Origin: Pseudomonas sp. IB20 | GTDB taxonomy: Bacteria > Pseudomonadota > Gammaproteobacteria > Pseudomonadales > Pseudomonadaceae | Direction: 5' to 3' | NCBI RefSeq assembly: GCF_009707325.1 | Contig: NZ_CP046103.1 | Coordinates: forward strand, 1,012,835 to 1,076,834 | Length of the DNA stretch: 64,000 bases | Part shown: piece after piece, positions 58,518 to 64,000 of the stretch | Position numbering within the stretch: position 1 is the stretch's first letter | Layout: each line of letters begins with the position of its first letter | Translations under genes and position numbers: made by a program | The notes under the pieces: generated by a model | Database searches by the model: none | Seen by the model: only the letters and a program-made list of their open reading frames with translations | What the model was told of the DNA's origin: nothing

Positions 58518-58843
58518 TTATTGCTGGCCGGTGTTTCAAATGTGATGGCCGCGTCCAGCGTGGATCTCGGTGTCGTCGGTGTGATCACACCCTCGGCCTG
58601 TACGCCAATCTTGTCCAATAACGGGGTGGTGGATTACGGAAAAATCTCCTGTGAATAATCGACCGAAAGTGAGCAGTGAATGCAAGCGTCTCGTGTACTT
58701 ATTTCCGCCGCATTATTGCTGGCCGGTGTTTCAAATGTGATGGCCGCGTCCAGCGTGGATCTCGGTGTCGTCGGTGTGATCACACCCTCGGCCTGTACGC
58801 CAATCTTGTCCAATAACGGGGTGGTGGATTACGGAAAAATCTC
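58453..58843. repeat. 196-bp tandem repeat (58453-58648 and 58648-58843)
   Basis: Two perfect copies share one base (period 195). Each contains the ribosome-site region and first 53 or so codons of the pilin gene. The second copy runs on into the intact gene. Confidence 0.93.
58485..58658 (+). pseudogene. Truncated 5' copy of the DUF1120 pilin gene
   Basis: This 57-codon frame is identical to the start of the gene at 58680, covering the signal peptide, donor strand and VDYGKIS. It then runs across the duplication junction to a stop after two extra codons. It could produce a secreted fragment carrying only a donor strand, but is most simply a by-product of the duplication. Confidence 0.8.
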
Positions 58844-59324
58844 GCTTCAGGAGTTCCCTGCGAACGAGAAAGAACTGCCAGACGCAACGCTGCAGTTGGA
58901 GGTTAGCTGTAATGGGCCGATGATGATGGCCGTTAAAATTACGGATAACCGCCCCGGTACCGCGACGTCTACGAATGGGGGAGGGGATACGTCAAGTTTT
59001 GGTTTGAACTTGGCGAGCAACGGTCAAAAGATCGGTCGGTACCAATTGAAAATGGCCAATGCTACCGCCGATGGTCAAGTCGGTAGCCTGATCGAATCCT
59101 GGGAGGGCAGTGATACGTGGTTGGAGGCCAACAATGCGGTCTGGCAGCCGGGGTTCAGGCGCACCGTCAGAGACCCGAGTAGCGCAGGGCTTACGCCCTT
59201 GACAATGACGGCCTTCAAAGTCGATGTCGTCGTGAGCACAACCCTCACGCGTAAGCAGTATCTGCCATCGGCTGAAGAAACAAAGATAGACGGCAGCGCC
59301 ACCCTGGAGGTCAAGTACCTGTAA
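58680..59324 (+). CDS. DUF1120 pilin-like subunit, separate plus-strand copy
   Basis: The 214-residue protein has a signal peptide (cleavage near VMA-ASS), mature start ASSVDLGVVGVITPSACTP, VDYGKIS, two cysteines and the C-terminal DGSATLEVKYL. It is a paralogue of the minus-strand pilins but stands alone behind the two response-regulator genes. It could be an alternative major subunit using the same chaperone-usher. Its leader and 5' end are repeated upstream. Confidence 0.85.
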   Translation: MQASRVLISAALLLAGVSNVMAASSVDLGVVGVITPSACTPILSNNGVVDYGKISLQEFPANEKELPDATLQLEVSCNGPMMMAVKITDNRPGTATSTNGGGDTSSFGLNLASNGQKIGRYQLKMANATADGQVGSLIESWEGSDTWLEANNAVWQPGFRRTVRDPSSAGLTPLTMTAFKVDVVVSTTLTRKQYLPSAEETKIDGSATLEVKYL

Positions 59325-59424
59325 CCCCGCCGGGCATCACTCATTCCCGTGGCGAATAGCCATGGCTTTCCGGCGTGGCGCGGACTATCGTTCAGCACCC
59401 CTGACCATCGTGCGAAACCTGCCC

Positions 59425-59895
59425 ATGAGTGATGCCCACAACGCCCTGATCACCGAGTTTTACAGTGCCTTCCAGCGGCTGGATGCTGAAGCGATGGCAG
59501 CCTGTTACACCGACGATGTGCTGTTCAGCGACCCGGCGTTCGGCGAGCTGCGCGGGCGCGATGCCGGGGACATGTGGCGCATGCTGACCACCCGCGCCAA
59601 GGACTTTTCCCTGACGTTCGACCATGTGCGCAGCGATGAAGCCACCGGCAGCGCGCACTGGGTGGCGACCTACTTGTTCAGCGCCACCGGCAATACCGTG
59701 GTCAACGATATCGGTGCGCGGTTCGTGTTTCGCGACGGCAAGATCTGCGAGCACCACGACCACTTCGACCTGTGGCGCTGGTCGCGCCAGGCGTTGGGCC
59801 TCAAGGGGCTGCTGCTGGGCTGGTCGCCGGCGCTGAAAAACGCCGTACGCGCCCAGGCGCTCAAAGGCTTGAAGGCATTCCAGGCCAGTCGTTGA
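59425..59895 (+). CDS. SnoaL/NTF2-like protein
   Basis: The 156-residue protein (start MSDAHNALITEFYSAF) has an NTF2-like fold (about residues 1-115; YTDDVLFSDPAFGELRG and the HHDHFDLWRW segment). It is followed by a helical tail found in a widespread family of uncharacterised bacterial proteins. The reading frame is open 21 codons upstream, but the family start is at 59425. No function can be assigned. Confidence 0.78.
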   Translation: MSDAHNALITEFYSAFQRLDAEAMAACYTDDVLFSDPAFGELRGRDAGDMWRMLTTRAKDFSLTFDHVRSDEATGSAHWVATYLFSATGNTVVNDIGARFVFRDGKICEHHDHFDLWRWSRQALGLKGLLLGWSPALKNAVRAQALKGLKAFQASR

Positions 59896-59931
59896 TAAGA
59901 TTGGCGCTCCTCTGGTTTGCCGAAATGACCT

Positions 59932-60207
59932 GTGACTGATCTTCCTGAACCCAAACCCTGGTTCGTCTACCTGGTGCGCGCCGCCAATGGCTCGCTGTAT
60001 TGCGGCATCAGCAATGACCCGGTGCGCCGTTTTGCCTCGCACCAGAGCGGCAAGGGTGCGCGGTTCTTCCTGTCCAGCCCGGCCGTGGCGTTGGTATACA
60101 CCGAGCAATGCGCGAGCAAGGGCGAGGCGCTGCGCCAGGAACGGCTGATCAAAAAGTTGAAGAAAAGCGCCAAGGAGTGCCTGGCGGCGAGTGGCTCATT
60201 GATTTGA
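59932..60207 (+). CDS. GIY-YIG nuclease-superfamily protein (UPF0213/YhbQ type)
   Basis: The 91-residue protein has the degenerate GIY-YIG core ([25 protein letters not shown]) and the KKLKKSAK basic helix of the small UPF0213 family, related to E. coli YhbQ. It starts at GTG without a clear ribosome site, and the next gene follows 76 bp later. Nuclease activity has been reported for relatives, but the role is not well defined. Confidence 0.85.
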   Translation: MTDLPEPKPWFVYLVRAANGSLYCGISNDPVRRFASHQSGKGARFFLSSPAVALVYTEQCASKGEALRQERLIKKLKKSAKECLAASGSLI

Positions 60208-60283
60208 CTGATGGGTTCCCATCGCCCCCGCGCTGAGTGTTGCGGGCTAAGCTAGCGGCTCACTGACTTGAGCGGAGCCAAGC

Positions 60284-61240
60284 ATGTCTGAGTTGATCCT
60301 GCACCACTACCCGCAGTCCCCCTTCGCTGAAAAAGCCCGCCTGCTGCTGGGTTTCAAAGGCTTGTCCTGGCGCTCGGTATTTATCTCGCCGGTAATGCCT
60401 AAACCGAACCTGATCGCGCTGACCGGCGGCTACCGCAAGACGCCGGTGCTGCAAGTCGGCGCCGATATCTACTGCGACACCGCCTTGATCGCCCGCCGCC
60501 TGGAGCAGGAAAAGTCCACACCGGCGCTGTTTCCTCAAGGCCTGGAGCTGGTCACCCAAAGCTTCGCCGCCTGGGCCGATTCGTTGGTGTTCTCGCATGC
60601 CGTCGCACTGGTGTTCCAACCCGAATCCCTGGCCGTCAAGTTCGCCAAGGTGCCGCCGCAGATGCTGGAAGTGCTGGTGGCTGACCGCGCCAAATTGTTC
60701 AGCGGCGGCACTGCCGCCCGCGTGCAATTGGACCTCGCCAAGCATCAATGGCCGACGATCATCAGCCGCATCGATCAGCAATTGCAGCACCAGGCGGGCG
60801 ACTTCCTGTTCGGGGAGCCGTCGATTGCCGACTTTGCCCTGGCGCACCCGTTGTGGTTCCTCAAAGGCTCGTCGGTGACGGCGCCGTGGGTGGATGCCTA
60901 TCCGGCCGTCGCCACCTGGCTGAACCGGGTGCTGAGCTTCGGCCATGGCACCGCCAGTGAGATGAGCGCCGAGCAAGCCCTGGAAGTGGCGCGTAACGCG
61001 ACACCTGCGGCCTTGCCGGATGAACAGTTCGAAGACTTGAACGGCTTCAAGCCCGGCCAGCAAGTCAGCATTTGCGCCACCGACTACGGCACCGACCTGG
61101 TGGCCGGCGAGCTGCTGTTTGCCGGGCACGAAGAGCTGATCCTGCGGCGCACCGACGAGCGCGGCGGCGCCGTGCATGTGCACTTTCCGCGCCTGGGTTT
61201 CCGCATTCAGCGTGATAAAAATATTTGCAAACAAAGGTGA
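60284..61240 (+). CDS. Glutathione S-transferase family protein
   Basis: The 318-residue protein has a thioredoxin-like N-terminal domain (about residues 1-80; HHYPQSPFAEKARLLL and KTPVLQ) and an all-helical GST C-terminal domain (about 90-215). An extra C-terminal beta-rich region of about 90 residues follows, which ordinary GSTs lack. GGAG lies 6 bases before the ATG. The substrate is unknown. Confidence 0.83.
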   Translation: MSELILHHYPQSPFAEKARLLLGFKGLSWRSVFISPVMPKPNLIALTGGYRKTPVLQVGADIYCDTALIARRLEQEKSTPALFPQGLELVTQSFAAWADSLVFSHAVALVFQPESLAVKFAKVPPQMLEVLVADRAKLFSGGTAARVQLDLAKHQWPTIISRIDQQLQHQAGDFLFGEPSIADFALAHPLWFLKGSSVTAPWVDAYPAVATWLNRVLSFGHGTASEMSAEQALEVARNATPAALPDEQFEDLNGFKPGQQVSICATDYGTDLVAGELLFAGHEELILRRTDERGGAVHVHFPRLGFRIQRDKNICKQR

Positions 61241-61323
61241 GGTAAATCCACCGCCCATCCGTGTAGTGCTTGAAACTGCGATCTATTCGCATTAACAGCG
61301 TTTTCTACACGGGTTCTCACAGC

Positions 61324-63744
61324 ATGAAATCGACGGCGGGCGGTTGGGTAAAACAGTGGCTGGGAGCCTCGGTATTGGCGGTGTCGGGGCTGGCGTTGCT
61401 GCCCCTTGGCGTGGCGCGCGCGCAGGAGCAGCAAAGCGCCCAGTTCAACTTTGCCCTGGCGGCCAAACCGCTGCCCCAGGCCCTGAGTGATTTCAGCCGG
61501 GTCACCGGCATCAGCGTGATCTACACCGACGAAGCGCCCTACGGCCTCAGCGCCCCGGCGGTCAGCGGGCAGATGAGCGCGACCCAGGCCCTGCAACGCC
61601 TGCTCGGTCACTCAGGCTTTACCTTCCGCCAGATCGACGCCCGCACCCTGGCCCTGGAGCCCGTGCCCACCGACGGCGCGGTCAACCTCGGCGCCACCAC
61701 CATCAGCGGCGCCGGCCAGACCCAGGACAGCACCAGCTACCAGCCACCGCCCACCAGCTCGGTGATGCGCTCCCATGGCCTGCTGCTGGAAACCCCGCAA
61801 ACCGTCAACGTAGTGCCCGCCCAAGTGCTGCGCGACCAGACCCCGCGCAACCTGGATGACGCCCTCGCCAATATCAGCGGCATCACCCAGGCCAACACCT
61901 TGGCCAGCACCCAGGACGCGGTGATGCTGCGCGGCTTTGGCGATAACCGTAACGGCTCGATTATGAAAGACGGCATGCCGGTGGTGCAGGGCCGTGCCTT
62001 GAACGCCACCGCCGAGCGCGTCGAAGTGCTCAAAGGCCCGTCCTCACTGCTTTACGGTATTCAGGACCCAGGTGGCGTGGTCAATATCGTCAGCAAAAAG
62101 CCCGAGCTGGTGCAGTCCACTTCCCTGACCGCGCGCGGCTCGACCTTTGGTGGTGGCAAGAACGGCAGCGGCGGCAACCTTGATACCACGGGCCCGATTG
62201 GCGACAGCGGCTTGGCGTATCGCCTGATCGTTGACCATGAAGACGAAGATTACTGGCGCAATTTCGGCACCCACCGCGAAACGCTGGTGGCACCGTCCCT
62301 GGCCTGGTACGGCGACACCACCCAGGTGGTGTTCGCCTATGAACACCGCGAATTCCTCTCGCCGTTCGACCGTGGTACCGCCATCGACCCCAAGACCAAC
62401 CGCCCGCTGAACATCCCCACGACCCGTCGCTTGGATGAACCCTTCAACAACATGGAGGGCCGCTCCGACCTGTACCGCCTGGAAGTCGACCACGACCTGA
62501 ACGACGACTGGAAGGCGCATTTCGGCTACAGCTGGAACCGCGAGACCTACGACGCCAGCCAAGTGCGCATTGTTTCGGTGAACCCCAACGGCACCCTGAC
62601 CCGCAGTATGGACGGCACCCGGGGCGCGTTGACCACCGACCGCTTCACCACGATGAGCCTGGAGGGCAAGGTGAACGTCGGTGGCATGCAGCATGATCTG
62701 GTATTCGGCCTGGACGATGAGTACCGCAAGATCTATCGCGCCGACCTGATCCGCCAGTCGCAACGCAGTGCCTTTAGCTACCTCAACCCGGTCTACGGCA
62801 AGGATGTGCAAGGCACCACCGTCAGCGCCAAGGACAGCGCTCAGACCGACCTGCTGCGCAGCGACTCACTGTTCTTCCAGGACGCCATTCACCTGACCGA
62901 TCAGTGGATCCTGGTGGGCGGCGTGCGCTATCAGATGTACGACCAATACGCCGGTAAAGGTGTGCCATTCAAGGCCAACACCAACGGCAATGGCCAAGCC
63001 TGGGTGCCGCGTGCCGGCCTGGTGTACCGCTACACGGATGAGTTGTCGTTCTACGGCAGCTACACCGAGTCGTTCAAACCCAACTCCACCATTGCCGCGT
63101 TGGCCGATGGCAGCACCTTGACCGGCGACCTCACACCGGAGGAATCCAAGTCTTGGGAATTGGGGGCCAAACTCGACATTCCTGGGCGGATTACCGCCAG
63201 CGCGGCGTTGTTCAATATCGATAAACGCAACGTGTTGGTGTCGGTGGGTTCGGGGGCGAACACCATTTACAGCATTGCTGGCCAAGTGCGTTCCCGTGGC
63301 CTGGAGTTGGACGCCACCGGCCAGTTGACCGACCAATGGAGCGTGATCGGCAGCTACGCCTTCACCGATGCCGAAGACATCAAGGACAAAGACCCGACAC
63401 TTGAGGGTAACCGCCTGCAAAACGTGGCCAAACACACCGGCTCTCTCTCGGCGGTCTACGACTTCGGCAATGTGTTCGGGGGTGATCAACTGCGGGTTGG
63501 CGCGGGCGCCCGTTATGTCGGCGAACGCGCTGGCGATGCCGCCAACGACTTCAACCTGCCCGGCTATACCGTTGCAGACGCGTTTGCCACCTATGACACC
63601 AAGATCGAAGGCCAGAAGGTCAAGTTCCAGCTCAATGTGAAGAACCTGTTTGATCGCACTTACTACGCCTCCGCCGCGAGCCGGGTGTTTGTGTCGCTGG
63701 GTGATGCGCGGCAGGTGTCGGTGTCCAGTACGCTTCAGTTTTAA
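61324..63744 (+). CDS. TonB-dependent siderophore receptor with STN signalling domain
   Basis: The 806-residue outer-membrane receptor has a signal peptide (cleavage near ARA-QE), an STN domain (about residues 55-105; FNFALAAKPLPQALSDFSR) that signals to an anti-sigma factor, a plug domain (about 130-260; VLKGPSSLLYGIQDPGGVVNI) and a beta-barrel ending in LQF. This is the FpvA/FhuE-like ferric-siderophore receptor type. A matching FecI/FecR pair is not in the window. The frame continues upstream to a TTG at 61270, but the ATG at 61324 gives a normal signal peptide. No convincing Fur box was seen. Confidence 0.9.
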   Translation: MKSTAGGWVKQWLGASVLAVSGLALLPLGVARAQEQQSAQFNFALAAKPLPQALSDFSRVTGISVIYTDEAPYGLSAPAVSGQMSATQALQRLLGHSGFTFRQIDARTLALEPVPTDGAVNLGATTISGAGQTQDSTSYQPPPTSSVMRSHGLLLETPQTVNVVPAQVLRDQTPRNLDDALANISGITQANTLASTQDAVMLRGFGDNRNGSIMKDGMPVVQGRALNATAERVEVLKGPSSLLYGIQDPGGVVNIVSKKPELVQSTSLTARGSTFGGGKNGSGGNLDTTGPIGDSGLAYRLIVDHEDEDYWRNFGTHRETLVAPSLAWYGDTTQVVFAYEHREFLSPFDRGTAIDPKTNRPLNIPTTRRLDEPFNNMEGRSDLYRLEVDHDLNDDWKAHFGYSWNRETYDASQVRIVSVNPNGTLTRSMDGTRGALTTDRFTTMSLEGKVNVGGMQHDLVFGLDDEYRKIYRADLIRQSQRSAFSYLNPVYGKDVQGTTVSAKDSAQTDLLRSDSLFFQDAIHLTDQWILVGGVRYQMYDQYAGKGVPFKANTNGNGQAWVPRAGLVYRYTDELSFYGSYTESFKPNSTIAALADGSTLTGDLTPEESKSWELGAKLDIPGRITASAALFNIDKRNVLVSVGSGANTIYSIAGQVRSRGLELDATGQLTDQWSVIGSYAFTDAEDIKDKDPTLEGNRLQNVAKHTGSLSAVYDFGNVFGGDQLRVGAGARYVGERAGDAANDFNLPGYTVADAFATYDTKIEGQKVKFQLNVKNLFDRTYYASAASRVFVSLGDARQVSVSSTLQF

Positions 63745-63839
63745 TGTGTAAAGCGGGGCTTGTTGTGGCAAGCCCGCTCGCCACGACAGCCCCCGCTCGC
63801 CACAAAGGTAAGGAGCTGGTAGCGTTGCTGAAAAATAAA

Positions 63840-63944
63840 TGTGGGAGCGGGCTTGCCCGCGATGACGTCGGCCCAGCAAACATGGATGTTGACTGACCCA
63901 CCGCTTTCGCGGGCAAGTCGAATCGTCGCACCGCCGCTCCCACA
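63840..63944. repeat. REPIN at the end of the window
   Basis: Inverted REP sequences (TGTGGGAGCGGGCTTGCCCG type and complement) lie after the receptor gene. Shorter palindromes of the GGCAAGCCCGCTCGCCAC type are found near 63764-63805 and again at the window end. No gene is seen in 63745-64000. Confidence 0.75.
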
Positions 63945-64000
63945 GGGGATCTGCGCTTAACTGAACGGCATTAGGGCAAGCCCGCTCGCCACACGCCCAT

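Noticed and set aside
61213..61310. AT-rich stretch before the siderophore receptor as a Fur box
   Set aside because: It does not match the 19-bp Fur consensus well, and no iron-starvation sigma promoter could be recognised with confidence.

Overview
The window is a 64 kb chromosomal segment of a Pseudomonas, most likely of the P. fluorescens group. The evidence is GC-rich coding with strong codon bias, a complete alginate operon, an EstB closely resembling P. fluorescens carboxylesterase II, an aapJQMP transporter, and many REP/REPIN palindromes in intergenic DNA. No plasmid, phage, insertion sequence, CRISPR array, rRNA or tRNA gene was recognised.

Layout. 0-11.4 kb: a ghrB-type reductase, a LysR regulator divergent from a four-gene efflux system (outer-membrane lipoprotein, FUSC permease, DUF1656 peptide, HlyD adaptor), an MFS exporter with an NTF2-like protein divergent from a second LysR, and a short-chain dehydrogenase with a small membrane protein. 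11.8-28.9 kb, minus strand: the alginate operon algD-alg8-alg44-algK-algE-algG-algX-algL-algI-algJ-algF-algA, behind a convincing AlgU-type promoter. It covers precursor supply (AlgA, AlgD), c-di-GMP-gated polymerisation (Alg8, Alg44), acetylation (AlgI, AlgJ, AlgF, AlgX), epimerisation (AlgG), periplasmic lysis (AlgL) and export (AlgK, AlgE). 29-41.4 kb: yaaA, a NodB-like protein with unusual motifs, PIN-PhoH, a subtilase autotransporter, moaCDE, rhlB and estB. 41.4-48.8 kb: aapJQMP behind a sigma-54-like promoter, an mqsRA toxin-antitoxin pair with a 21-bp palindromic operator, and a GntR regulator overlapping a CynX-type transporter.

48.8-59.3 kb is the most unusual region. It is a chaperone-usher pilus cluster built from DUF1120-type pilins: four complete minus-strand subunits or minor pilins, one C-terminal pilin remnant, a two-domain tip-like protein, and one polypeptide of 1081 residues that joins a periplasmic chaperone to an outer-membrane usher. 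Facing it on the plus strand are a free-standing receiver-Hpt protein and a NarL/BvgA-type response regulator with no histidine kinase nearby, then a further DUF1120 pilin whose promoter and 5' end are reiterated in nested perfect duplications. 59.4-64 kb: an NTF2-like protein, a GIY-YIG protein, a GST-like protein and a TonB-dependent siderophore receptor with an STN signalling domain.

A recurring oddity is a set of perfect, short-range direct duplications (83, 147, 65, 148 and 196 bp), each at the edge of a gene. They are either recent tandem duplications or gap-closure errors in the assembly. A REPIN also lies in frame inside the 5' end of algK.
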